From NCBI GenBank assembly GCA_963769765.1, contig CAVYNA010000003.1, forward strand, positions 310,001 through 374,000: a stretch of DNA of 64,000 nt, in the 5' to 3' direction. Made by a program: the position numbers and the translations under genes. Source of the stretch: Bog-756 sp963769765 (GTDB lineage: Bacteria > Actinomycetota > Acidimicrobiia > Acidimicrobiales > RAAP-2). Positions 26,156-34,090 of the stretch are shown piece by piece (positions within the stretch are counted from its first letter, which is position 1; each line of letters starts with the position of its first letter). The notes below the pieces were generated by a model that saw only the letters and a list, made by a program, of their open reading frames with translations, was not told where the DNA came from and ran no database searches.

Positions 26156-26840
26156 ATGACCGCCGGCACGGCCACCGACCGCGGCCGGGCCGAACGGCGA
26201 AACGCCGAGGCCGGCACCCGGCGGCTCACCGCGGACGCCCGGCGCCGCCAGCTCGTCGACGTCGCGCTCTCTCTTCGCCGAGCACGGATACGCGGCCACG
26301 ACGATGGACGAAATCGCCGAGGCGGCCGGGGTCACCAAACCACTCGTGTACCAGCACTTCGAGTCGAAGCGAGCGCTCTACCTCGAGCTCATGGAGGTCT
26401 TCTCGGAAGAGCTCGTCTCACGGATCGTGTCCGCGACGGCCGTCGCCGAAGGCCCCCGCCAGCAGGTCGAGTCGGGCTTCGCTGCCTACTTCGAGCTCAT
26501 GGTCTCGAACGTGGCCGCCTTCCGCCTCCTCTACGGCCGCGACGCACCCGACGACCCCGAGCTCGGCGCCGCCCTCCTGCGGGTCGAGCAGGTCCTCGTC
26601 GAGACGATCGACCCGCTCATCGACGCGGGCCTCGAGCCGGCGCACCGTCGGCTGCTCGCCCATGCGGTGGTCGGCATGGCCGAGGGGGCGAGCCGGCACT
26701 GGCTCGACGCGCACGGCGCATCGGGGACGGCGCCGGAGGACGCACCCGACGAACGGCGCGAGGCGGACGAGGCGGCCCAGCTGGCCACCCGGCTCGCCGA
26801 CCTCGCCTGGGCCGGACTCCGGCAGGTCCACCGCACCTGA
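26156..26840 (+). CDS. TetR/AcrR family transcriptional regulator (frameshifted)
   Basis: One-component repressor. The N-terminus (RRQLVDVALSL) and the rest of the helix-turn-helix (TMDEIAEAAGVTKPLVYQHFESKRALYLEL) are in different frames: the shift lies in the CT run at 26267-26274, where two bases appear to be missing or one extra. The C-terminal ligand domain is about 150 residues. The ATG at 26156 is seven bases after TACCAT (26143-26148), a leaderless promoter. The palindromic operator at 26034 suggests autoregulation or control of a divergent target. As read, the product would be truncated; a base error is plausible. Confidence 0.8.
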
Positions 26841-26941
26841 AACGCACATCCGAACCCGACCGGGACATCCGTCGTCGACCGCCGCAACCCGTCTCCGGGC
26901 TGCCCGGATGCAATTCCCGACCAGGGCAGTAAGGTATTGGC

Positions 26942-27442
26942 GTGTTCACCTTCCCCAACCCGGTCAACGACTACGCGGCGCGCACCGTGGCTGCCGGGGT
27001 GGTCGCACTCTGTCTCGCCGCGATCGGACTGGACCAACCGCTCGTGCTCCTTCCCCTGATGTACGGCTTCTGGGCACGGGTCCTCACCGGTCCGACCCTG
27101 AGCCCACTCGGGCAGCTCGCCACCCGAGTGGTGGCACCACGGCTGCCGGGCAGCCCTCGTCTCGTGGCGGGCCCCCCGAAGCGGTTCGCGCAGGGCATCG
27201 GTGTCGCCTTCTCGACGACCGCCGTCGTGCTGGCGTTCGGGTTCGGCCTCACCACCGCGGCGTACGTCGTGACCGGCCTGCTCGCGTCTGCCGCCTTCCT
27301 CGAAGCCGCCTTCGGGCTGTGCCTCGGCTGCAAGGTGTTCGCCCTCCTCATGCGCGTGGGTCTGGTCCCCGAGGACGTGTGCGAAGCGTGCGCCGACCTC
27401 TCGATCCGCCACCCGGGGCTCGCGGCGGAGGCCGCCATCTGA
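26942..27442 (+). CDS. DUF4395 family membrane protein
   Basis: Integral membrane protein of 166 residues with four hydrophobic segments and the family Cys motif CLGCKVF near residue 135. DUF4395 proteins are often next to thioredoxin-like or rhodanese genes, but none is adjacent here. The GTG start at 26942 follows TAAGGT (26930-26935) by six bases, a leaderless arrangement. Function unknown; a redox role is only a guess from the Cys pair. Confidence 0.82.
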   Translation: MFTFPNPVNDYAARTVAAGVVALCLAAIGLDQPLVLLPLMYGFWARVLTGPTLSPLGQLATRVVAPRLPGSPRLVAGPPKRFAQGIGVAFSTTAVVLAFGFGLTTAAYVVTGLLASAAFLEAAFGLCLGCKVFALLMRVGLVPEDVCEACADLSIRHPGLAAEAAI

Positions 27443-27443
27443 G

Positions 27444-27971
27444 TCAGGAAAGACGCGGGAGCAGGTCCGCGCAGAGCGCGGCGAGCTGGTGCGCACACGA
27501 CAGATAGTCGCGGTCCTCACCACCGGCGGGGTCCTCGACGTCCTCCCAGGGCTCGACGGGCGTCTCGTCGAGACGGAGCACCCGGATGCGCTCCGAGAGC
27601 GGTGCCGGACCGGCGGCGAGCCCGCGCGCCAGGCGCTTGATGGTCGCGGTCTTCGCCGCAGCTTCGGGATGCCAGCGCCGGACGAAGGCGACGTGCTCGC
27701 CCGCCATGGCCACGATGAGGCCGGCCTGCACCACGTCCTCATCGGTCAACTGGTGGCTCCGGTGGCCGTCGACCCGCACCCCGACGGCGGCGAGCGCGTC
27801 TGACGTCCGCCGGCTCATGGGCTGGCCCTCGACCACGTGGGTGCCCGCCGTCACGACGTGGACCGGTGCGGCTTCGAGCATCGCCCCGGCCATCACCGAG
27901 CGCGCCGCATTGCCCGAGCAGAGCGTGAGCAGGCAGAACGATGCGTCAGGGCCGGCACCGTCGACTCGCAC
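27444..27971 (-). CDS. Low molecular weight protein-tyrosine-phosphatase-like
   Basis: 175-residue protein of the LMW-PTP/ArsC fold. The phosphate loop LCSGNAARS fits C-x5-R-S, and VEDPAGG near the C-terminus supplies the Asp-Pro general acid. Substrate may be phosphotyrosine or arsenate; the general acid favours phosphatase. The GTG start at 27971 follows TACCGT (minus strand, 27979-27984) by exactly seven bases, so I prefer it to an upstream TTG. It converges tail to tail on the DUF4395 gene. Confidence 0.82.
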   Translation of the reverse strand: MRVDGAGPDASFCLLTLCSGNAARSVMAGAMLEAAPVHVVTAGTHVVEGQPMSRRTSDALAAVGVRVDGHRSHQLTDEDVVQAGLIVAMAGEHVAFVRRWHPEAAAKTATIKRLARGLAAGPAPLSERIRVLRLDETPVEPWEDVEDPAGGEDRDYLSCAHQLAALCADLLPRLS

Positions 27972-28009
27972 CGGCGTCACGGTAGCCGACCGTGTCGCGC
28001 CGACCGTCA

Positions 28010-28041
28010 CCACGCTCAAGGCGCCCCACGCTCAAGGCGCC
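28010..28041. repeat. Perfect 16-bp tandem duplication
   Basis: CCACGCTCAAGGCGCC occurs twice head to tail (28010-28025 and 28026-28041) in the gap before the J-domain gene. No promoter or hairpin role is obvious. Confidence 0.85.
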
Positions 28042-28120
28042 GAGCAATCCGGTCGATGCAAGAAGGAGTGGCGCGCCCTGCGCCACCGGCACGGAGGACC
28101 GTGCACCGGAAGGACGCGCC

Positions 28121-28537
28121 ATGCCTGCTCGGAACCCGTGGGAGGTGCTCGGCGTCGAGGAGGGTGCCTCCTACGAGGTGGTGCGCAGGGCCTTCCGTTG
28201 GCGCGTCAAGCAGACCCACCCCGACGCCGGCGGTGACGCGACGGAGTTCGAAGCGGTCATCCGTGCCTACGCCGTCGTGAGCCGCCGTGCCGCACGCGCC
28301 GCGCGCGCCCCGCGGGCCGAGCGCGGCGGGCCGCCAGCGGGTGCGTCGTCCGTCCCGGCGGAGAGCCGCCGAACCCGGATGAGTGGGCGGACGTCACGGG
28401 ACAGCTCGACGGCCACGGACGGTCGGCCGACGCCGGTCGCGCCCTCCCGGTCGAGGTCGGACTTCGCCACGTTCCTCGACACGGAGATGGCCGCGGACGC
28501 GTCCCGCCGGAGCACCGCGATGCACGCCTCGCTCTGA
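28121..28537 (+). CDS. J-domain protein
   Basis: 138-residue protein. Residues about 3-55 form a J domain (NPWEVLGVEEGASYEVVRRAF, then HPDAGGD), including the HPD tripeptide that stimulates DnaK ATPase. The remainder is Arg/Ala/Ser-rich and probably disordered; there are no zinc-finger or substrate domains of full DnaJ. GGAAGGA precedes the ATG. Likely a DnaK co-chaperone with a specialised client. Confidence 0.85.
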   Translation: MPARNPWEVLGVEEGASYEVVRRAFRWRVKQTHPDAGGDATEFEAVIRAYAVVSRRAARAARAPRAERGGPPAGASSVPAESRRTRMSGRTSRDSSTATDGRPTPVAPSRSRSDFATFLDTEMAADASRRSTAMHASL

Positions 28538-28584
28538 CGCCGCGTCGGCCCCGTGACGGGGAAGACTGACCGAGCGGGGTGATC

Positions 28585-28854
28585 ATGTCCGGATCCGATG
28601 ACGAGCTGTGCCGGCGGGTGGACGAGGTGCTCGACGCGTCGTGGCCGCACGAACGTCGCCTGGCCGTCCGGCGACTCGCACTGGCCGAGTTCGGTCGCGT
28701 CGCGCTCGGGATGGGTGCGCTCTGGCTGCTCTCGGTCGTGGTCTTCGCCCTCTTCAGCGTGACGGTGCCGTGGACCTTCTTCGTCGTGGTGGGGGCGATC
28801 GCCACTGTCGCGGTGCTCCACGGTGTCGCGGCTCACGAGCACCTCCGCAACTGA
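28585..28854 (+). CDS. Small two-helix membrane protein
   Basis: 89-residue hypothetical protein with an acidic/basic N-terminal half and two hydrophobic helices (ALGMGALWLLSVVVFALF and TFFVVVGAIATVAVLHG). Codon use matches its neighbours and it lies 47 bases after the J-domain gene on the same strand. A GTG six bases earlier is also possible. No family recognised. Confidence 0.65.
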   Translation: MSGSDDELCRRVDEVLDASWPHERRLAVRRLALAEFGRVALGMGALWLLSVVVFALFSVTVPWTFFVVVGAIATVAVLHGVAAHEHLRN

Positions 28855-28875
28855 CCGTTCCGGCCCGAGCGCTGA

Positions 28876-30126
28876 TCAGCCGCCGGTCCGCTCGGCGAGG
28901 AACGCGTCGATGTACGGAGCGAAGCGCACGTCGAGCTCATCCCGGTCGAGTCCGACGTCCTCGAACCGGTAGTCGATGCGGCCGAGGCGACCCCGCTGGT
29001 GCTCGGCGAGGTACTTGCGGAGCGTCGCCTGCGTCGCCCCCGCGAGGGGTTGGCCGGCGACCTCGTAGACAGCGGCGAGCGTCCCGGGCTCGTCCGCCAT
29101 GAACTCGTCGAAGCGGACGTCGAGCGATCGCTCGGGAGCGAAGACGGCGCGGTCACGCACGCAGGCCATGAGCAGCACCTCGATCCGGTCGGTCCACCGC
29201 CGAGCGAGCTCCACGACGGGGACCTGGTCGGTGAAGGTGCGGGCGCAGTAGGCGAGCATCGTGACCATCGAGCACACCACCTCGGCGGGGTCACGGTGGG
29301 TGATCACCACGGTGGCGTCAGGGAAGACCGCCGCGAGCACCGGGAGCTGCTCGAGGTGCTGGGGCGACTTGAGCACCCACCGGTCACCGCCGCGCTCGTG
29401 CTGGAGCGCCTGGAGCACGAGGCGGAGGAAACGGTAGTGGGGCGCCTGGTCGTGGTCCCGGTAGAACGTCTCCCATCCCGGCACGGGCGCGAGGGTCTCG
29501 AAGAACATCGTCGAGAAGTCGATCGCGAGCAGCTGGATCTCCTCGTGGGAGTGCTCGGCGGTCATCTCGTGCATCAGCGGGAAGAGGGGCATGAGCTGAT
29601 TGAGGAACGAGACGCCGAGCTCGCAGCGCGCCCGGCGAGGGTCGGGATCGGACCCGCGCTCGCCAGGCATCGCGAACGGCTCGAGGCTCTCCCAATAGGG
29701 CAGAGAACGGAGCGCGGGGTCCGCGGAGAGCACGTTGTGCAGGTGAGTGGTGCCCGTCCGCGGCAGACCGGCGACGACAATCGGAGGAGCGAGCTCGAGG
29801 TCGCGGATCTCGGGGAAGCGTCCGAGGAGCTCGAAGAGGAGGAGCCGGTTTTTGAGCAGCTGCACGAGCTGCGCGTGGAACGTGACCCGACCGCACGGAG
29901 AGACCTTCGGCACCGAGGTCAGGGCTTCGAGGAGGATGTCGAGGCGCTCCTCGTAGTCGCGTGGACCGAAGTCGGTGAGCCCCGTCTCGCGTGACGCCTG
30001 CTCGTGGAGGGCACGCGCCTCGAGCGGGCAGTCGGTCGCCATCGCGCCCATCGCAGTGCGTATCGCCTCGACCTCCGGGGAGAACCGGGGATGGGCCAGG
30101 TCATCGATGTGGATGGCGTCGCGCAC
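28876..30126 (-). CDS. Sulfotransferase family protein
   Basis: 416-residue sulfotransferase, a family that moves sulfate from PAPS to an alcohol or amine. The 5'-phosphosulfate loop is AGLPRTGTTHLHNVLSADP near residue 135; the 3'-phosphate region is in VVITHRDPAEVVCSMVTML. Start GTG at 30126 has GGAGG four bases upstream. It diverges from a DUF1214 gene, with a palindrome between them. Actinobacteria often carry several such enzymes in lipid or sterol metabolism; the acceptor here is unknown. Confidence 0.88.
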   Translation of the reverse strand: MRDAIHIDDLAHPRFSPEVEAIRTAMGAMATDCPLEARALHEQASRETGLTDFGPRDYEERLDILLEALTSVPKVSPCGRVTFHAQLVQLLKNRLLLFELLGRFPEIRDLELAPPIVVAGLPRTGTTHLHNVLSADPALRSLPYWESLEPFAMPGERGSDPDPRRARCELGVSFLNQLMPLFPLMHEMTAEHSHEEIQLLAIDFSTMFFETLAPVPGWETFYRDHDQAPHYRFLRLVLQALQHERGGDRWVLKSPQHLEQLPVLAAVFPDATVVITHRDPAEVVCSMVTMLAYCARTFTDQVPVVELARRWTDRIEVLLMACVRDRAVFAPERSLDVRFDEFMADEPGTLAAVYEVAGQPLAGATQATLRKYLAEHQRGRLGRIDYRFEDVGLDRDELDVRFAPYIDAFLAERTGG

Positions 30127-30192
30127 GGTCCCTCCAGACTCGGATCGCCTGCCGCGCTGTCTCCGATTCGACGATTGCCGCGTCGGGACGAT

Positions 30193-30214
30193 TTGCTTAC
30201 CGTATGACAAGCAA
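30193..30214. promoter_or_regulatory. Inverted repeat in the sulfotransferase/DUF1214 divergent gap
   Basis: TTGCTT (30193-30198) and AAGCAA (30209-30214) flank ten bases that include TACCGT. The position between two divergent starts suggests an operator that controls both genes. Confidence 0.5.
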
Positions 30215-30277
30215 TTGAGGCGCGCCCGCCCGACGCCGGTGGTGTGCCCGTCGCCCGACCGGCGTCCGGAGGTGGCC

Positions 30278-31423
30278 ATGGGTCAACCATGGGTGACGAC
30301 CGCGGCATGGAAGGAGCTGCTCACGGGCATCGCGACACTGGACGAGACCTTCCTCGCGGGTCCCCGCGCCGTCGAGGACGAGCGCGCGGTGGTCGAGGGC
30401 TACCGGATGCTCGCGATCGGACTCGAGGTCGCGCTCGACCTCTACCTCTACTCGGACACCGCCCGCCCGCAGTTCACCGACGTCAACACGCCGTTTCGCC
30501 GCGACCGCTCCTGGGGCGGCGACAACACGGACGCCTACTACTCGATGGCACCGGTCGATCCCGGCCGGCGCTATCGCGTGAGCGGCCGGCGCAACGACAG
30601 CGCGTACTTCTCGCTGACCGTCTACAACGAGCCCGCCCCCGGCGAGTGGTCCGACCGCGTCGTCGGGATCGTGAACGACACGGATCTCGACGTCGACCTC
30701 GACGGGCGCTTCACCTTCGAGCTCGGCCCGACGCGACCGGCCGGGCACCGAGGACCGTTCCTCGAGCTCACACCCGACGCGCGCGTCGCATTCACCCGCG
30801 ACTACCAGCTCGACCCGTCAGCCGGTCGGCGGGTGGACTGGGAGATCGAGACCCTCGACCCACCCGGTCCGATCCGACGCACCGACGCCGACACCGCAGC
30901 GGCGTTCCGCGCGGCCCTCACTTGGGTCCGCACGCTCTTCGTCACCGTGCCGCTGACCGTCGCACCGCGGGACACGTTCGAGACCCTCGGGCACAACGTG
31001 CCGATCGCTGCCAACGAGTTCGCGGATCCTTACCAGGTTCCCGACGCGAACTTCGGGTGGTCGGCGCGTGACGCGGTGTACGCGTTCGCCAGCTTCCGCC
31101 TCGAGCCGGACGAGGCCCTGGTCGTGACCCACCGTCCCCCTGCGTGCCGGTTCTGGAACCTCGTCGTGTGGAACCCCTTCCTTGCGACCGAGGTCCTCAC
31201 CGACGCGCGCACGTCCCTCAACAATGGGGCCGCGCGTCCCAACCCAGACGGTTCCGTCACCATCGTCGTCGCGGACGGCGACTTCGTGCACCCCAACGCG
31301 GTCTCGACCGCAGGGCACCGCCAAGGAGCGCTCGCCTTCCGGTGGTTCCTCGCGGACGGGATCCCGGACAGGCCGACCATCGAGGTGGTCCGGGCCGTGG
31401 ACGTCCCGGCCTGGCCGGCCTGA
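30278..31423 (+). CDS. DUF1214 domain-containing protein
   Basis: 381-residue protein with the DUF1214 C-terminal region (GYSARDAVYAF-like GWSARDAVYAFASF, then CRFWNLVVWNPFLATEVL). Such proteins, with DUF1254 relatives, are common in actinobacterial lipid-degradation neighbourhoods but have no assigned reaction. No signal peptide is visible. Start ATG at 30278. It shares a divergent control region with the sulfotransferase, so the two may act in one pathway. Confidence 0.8.
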   Translation: MGQPWVTTAAWKELLTGIATLDETFLAGPRAVEDERAVVEGYRMLAIGLEVALDLYLYSDTARPQFTDVNTPFRRDRSWGGDNTDAYYSMAPVDPGRRYRVSGRRNDSAYFSLTVYNEPAPGEWSDRVVGIVNDTDLDVDLDGRFTFELGPTRPAGHRGPFLELTPDARVAFTRDYQLDPSAGRRVDWEIETLDPPGPIRRTDADTAAAFRAALTWVRTLFVTVPLTVAPRDTFETLGHNVPIAANEFADPYQVPDANFGWSARDAVYAFASFRLEPDEALVVTHRPPACRFWNLVVWNPFLATEVLTDARTSLNNGAARPNPDGSVTIVVADGDFVHPNAVSTAGHRQGALAFRWFLADGIPDRPTIEVVRAVDVPAWPA

Positions 31424-31450
31424 CCGGCCTGACCGGATGGCCCGGGTCGG

Positions 31451-31627
31451 TCACCCGTGCAGGACGTGGCGGTCGCTACTTGATGTGCGGCGCAGGAACT
31501 CCGGCTCTGGGCCCATGTTCGCCCGCCGGGTCCACGAACTCCCGCATTCCTGCGCCGCAGGGTCACCATAAGCCTCGTGAACCCCTGCCACGAGCCGAGC
31601 CACCTTCAGCTGAATGTCACTCAGCAC
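31451..31627 (-). pseudogene. Truncated AbiEii-type nucleotidyltransferase toxin remnant
   Basis: A GTG at 31627 overlaps the stop of the antitoxin-like gene and starts VLSDIQLKVARLVAGVHEAYG, which resembles the first residues of actinobacterial AbiEii nucleotidyltransferase toxins. After about 21 residues the likeness ends at the inverted repeat and the frame runs on without family sequence to a stop at 31451. The nucleotidyltransferase core (GGxAL, DLDFF) is absent, so it is not active. The family call comes from a short match plus the neighbour. Confidence 0.5.
31486..31559. repeat. 13-bp perfect inverted repeat in the islet
   Basis: TGCGGCGCAGGAA (31486-31498) is complementary to TTCCTGCGCCGCA (31547-31559), with 48 bases between. 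Related motifs recur at 32151-32161 (TTCCTGCGCCG) and 32171-32183 (TTCGTGCGCCGCA) near the other end of the islet. These may be the ends or binding sites of a lost mobile element. Confidence 0.7.
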
Positions 31628-31962
31628 GCCGGAGCAACGCCCCGATGCCGCTCGAACCAGTCGACCCATGCCCGACGGACAGTGGGCGGCAACACGAGCT
31701 GGTCGAACATGTCCCGGAGATCATCGGGGTCGACGAATCGTCTGACGTCGTCATCGGTGCCCTCGCGGAGGACCTGCTCGTAGACGCGGGACCGATCTGT
31801 GCGGTCCGCCATGTCGTAGATGACGACGGGCTCACTCCACCGAATATGCAGCGGCAACTCGACTCGTCCATGGATGGGCCCGCGTGAAACGAGGGCGAGG
31901 TCCTCAGGTACGGCGACAGGTCTAGATGCCGGTCCCAACGTGGATGATCGCCGTGTCGCCAT
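31621..31962 (-). CDS. Antitoxin-like conserved hypothetical protein
   Basis: 113-residue protein, probably the partner gene found upstream of AbiEii-type toxins in actinobacteria. Conserved-looking segments are HGRVELPLHIRWSEP, SRVYEQVLREGTDDDVRRFV and LVLPPTVRRAWVDWFERHRG. Its stop overlaps the truncated toxin start by seven bases, typical of coupled toxin-antitoxin genes. The ATG at 31962 follows TAGACT (31969-31974, minus strand) by six bases, a leaderless promoter. With the toxin gone it may be a relic or an orphan regulator. Confidence 0.6.
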   Translation of the reverse strand: MATRRSSTLGPASRPVAVPEDLALVSRGPIHGRVELPLHIRWSEPVVIYDMADRTDRSRVYEQVLREGTDDDVRRFVDPDDLRDMFDQLVLPPTVRRAWVDWFERHRGVAPAC

Positions 31963-32039
31963 GCCCCAAGTCTAAGTTCCCGGCGTCCGAGCAACCGCCC
32001 TTACATTGACGGACACACTGGTCAGAGGAGGATGGCAGC

Positions 32040-32123
32040 ATGCCCGCTGCGTCTGACGTCAGTCTCCACGCGAGACGTGCTGGATCACCAAGTGAGCGAC
32101 TGGCGCTTCTCGTTCTAGATTGA
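32040..32123 (+). CDS. 27-codon small frame in the islet, possible gene fragment
   Basis: MPAASDVSLHARRAGSPSER and seven more residues, with GAGGAGG eight bases before the ATG. The ribosome site is good, but the product matches nothing I recognise and may be the broken start of a longer gene lost from the islet. The rest of 31963-32242 shows only TTCCTGCGCCG-like repeats. Confidence 0.3.
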   Translation: MPAASDVSLHARRAGSPSERLALLVLD

Positions 32124-32242
32124 TTCAGGATGCACGCCTGTGGCCCGCTATTCCTGCGCCGTTGGCCTCATTCGTGCGCCGCACGTTTTCGGAGAATCCG
32201 GCGCGACGCTCCGGCCCGTCCGATCACAAACTTCCAGGTCAG

Positions 32243-33458
32243 CTACTTGATGTGGATGCCCGAGACGGCTCGGGCGATGATCAGCCGCTGGATCTCGGAC
32301 GTGCCCTCGAAGATCGTGAAGATCTTCGAGTCGCGGTGCCAGCGCTCGACCGGGTGCTCGCGGATGTAGCCGTAGCCACCCATCACCTGGATGGCCTCCT
32401 CGGTCACCCACACGGCGGTCTCCCCCGCGAAGAGCTTCGACATCGACCCCTCACCTGCGGTGAACTCGCGCCCTTGGCGCCCCATCCACGACGCCGCGCC
32501 AGATCAGCAGTCGGGATGCGTCGATGCGCGTCTTCATGTCTGCGAATTTGAAGGCGATGCCCTGGTTTTCGATGATGGCCCGACCGAAGGCCCGGCGCTC
32601 CTTCGCGTACTCGAGCGAGTATTCGTACGCAGCCCGTGCGATGCCGAGCGCCTGGGCGCCCACCGCGGGCCGGGACGCCTCGAAGGTCTTCATCGCCGCC
32701 TGACTGCTCGAGCGCTTCCCCTCCCGGGCACTGGCGAGCCGCTCGTCGAGCTTTTCCTTGCCTCCGAGCAGGCAGGCGCCCGGTACCCGGACGTCCTCGA
32801 GCACCACCTCGGCGGTGTGCGAGGCGCGGATCCCCATCTTCTGGAACTTCTGCCCCTGGCTGAGGCCCCGGGTCTTCGGCGGGACCACGAAGCTGGCCTG
32901 ACCACGGGCACCGAGCTCGGAGTCGACCGAGGCGACGACCACATGGATGTCGGCGAGGCCGCCGTTCGTGATCCAGGTCTTCGTCCCGTTGATGACCCAC
33001 TCGTCCTTCGCCTCGTCGTAGACCGCACGGGTCCGGAGCGACGAGACGTCCGAGCCCGCGTCGGGCTCCGAGACGGCGAACGCGGCCATCTGGATCTTGT
33101 CCGGAGTGCCGAAGCACTGCGGTCCCCATTCCATGAGCTGTTCGGGGGTGCCGTTGGACGCGATGCCCGCGAGGCCGAGGGTGCTCCCGAGGATGGCGAG
33201 GGTGATGCCAGCATCCCCCCAGGAGAGCTCCTCCGCGGCCACAGGCAGGAGCAGCCCACTCTCGTCGAAGAAGGCCTGGCTGATGAAGTCGAACGAGTAG
33301 AGCCCGATCTTCGCGGCCTCCTCGATGATCGGCCAGGGAGTCTCTTCGCGCTCGTCCCACTCGTGGGCGGCGGGTCGGATCACGTTCTCCGCGAAGTCGT
33401 GCACCCACTTTTGGATCTGCAGTTGATCCTCGGTGAGATCCAACGAGAATTCGGCCAT
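32243..33458 (-). CDS. Acyl-CoA dehydrogenase (frameshifted)
   Basis: Flavoprotein that desaturates acyl-CoA thioesters. It has the N-terminal helical domain (EFSLDLTEDQLQIQKWVHDF), the FAD/substrate signature FAVSEPDAGSDVSSL near residue 130, ITNGGLADIHVV, and a C-terminus with the catalytic-base segment IFEGTSEIQRLIIARAVSG. Between LLIWR and WMGRQGREFTAG the frame shifts near 32485-32500 in a GC run, where two bases seem lost. ATG at 33458. A palindrome upstream at 33549 suggests control by a fatty-acid TetR-type regulator. Confidence 0.85.
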
Positions 33459-33548
33459 GAGGGCACTCTCCGTTCCGGCCCGTGGGCCACGTCGCCCATT
33501 GCCCCTTCGGGCGCCTGCCGCGTCGGCGGCGTGGCGACGCACGTGCTA

Positions 33549-33564
33549 GTTACTCAATGGTAAC
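33549..33564. promoter_or_regulatory. Palindromic operator upstream of the acyl-CoA dehydrogenase
   Basis: GTTAC, six bases, GTAAC, in an AT-richer patch 90 bases upstream of the start. Sites of this shape are bound by TetR-type regulators of fatty-acid genes. The rest of 33459-33674 shows no gene. Confidence 0.5.
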
Positions 33565-33674
33565 CTGAAATCGGCACACGATCCACCCTCGAGGCCCGGA
33601 GCCGTGGGCCGTTGGCGCCGAGCGATCCGGCCGGGCCGTGGGGCCTGGCCGTGAGGACGGGGACGGAGCGGGGA

Positions 33675-33887
33675 CTACGCGGGCTGCGCCAGGCGGACGT
33701 CGACGGCCTGGAGACCCTTCGGCCCCTCCTGGAGGTCGAACTCGACGAGTTGACCTTCGTCGAGGGAGCGGAACCCGCTCATCTGGATGTTGGAGTGGTG
33801 CACGAAGACATCTGCACCGCCGTCCGGCTGCGAGATGAACCCGAAGCCCTTCTCGGCGTTGAACCACTTGACAGTCCCGGAAGCCAC
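33675..33887 (-). CDS. csp: Cold-shock domain protein
   Basis: 70-residue single cold-shock domain, an RNA chaperone of the OB fold. RNP1 is KGFGFI and RNP2 VFVHH, with the conserved GTVKWFNAEKGFGFI start and SLDEGQLVEFDLQEGPKG middle. The GTG start at 33887 has GGGGAA seven bases upstream. A promoter about 115 bases upstream leaves a long leader, as usual for cold-shock genes. Confidence 0.93.
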   Translation of the reverse strand: MASGTVKWFNAEKGFGFISQPDGGADVFVHHSNIQMSGFRSLDEGQLVEFDLQEGPKGLQAVDVRLAQPA

Positions 33888-34001
33888 GGTGGCGTTCCCC
33901 TTTCCCTCACCAGCACAGTGCATCAGGGTCGCGACGCACCCGCACCATCCCAGCGGAGACGAGTCCCGCGGCCCGGTTCGCGCAGCGCTCCTGTGACGGA
34001 A

Positions 34002-34029
34002 ACGCTAGCAGTCCACCTCGCCGAATCAA
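34002..34029 (-). promoter_or_regulatory. Sigma70-type promoter of the cold-shock gene
   Basis: On the minus strand TTGATT (34024-34029), 16 bases, TAGCGT (34002-34007). Transcription would start near 33995 and give a leader of about 108 bases before the GTG, long enough for cold-responsive folding. Confidence 0.55.
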
Positions 34030-34090
34030 CTGGGAGGAAGCGTCGCCCGCGAGTGTTCACACGCCGTTCATCCGGCGCAACCAAGGGTGC

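Larger units (their letters stand above)
31475..32254. mobile_element. Short acquired islet bounded by a 13-bp direct repeat
   Basis: GCTACTTGATGTG occurs at 31475-31487 and 32242-32254. The right copy includes the stop codon and last codons of the acyl-CoA dehydrogenase gene. Between them are the remains of a toxin-antitoxin pair, a 27-codon frame and several copies of a TTCCTGCGCCGCA-like motif, with visibly lower GC than the flanks. No recombinase is left. The layout fits insertion at a gene 3' end, but which copy is original cannot be told. Confidence 0.5.
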
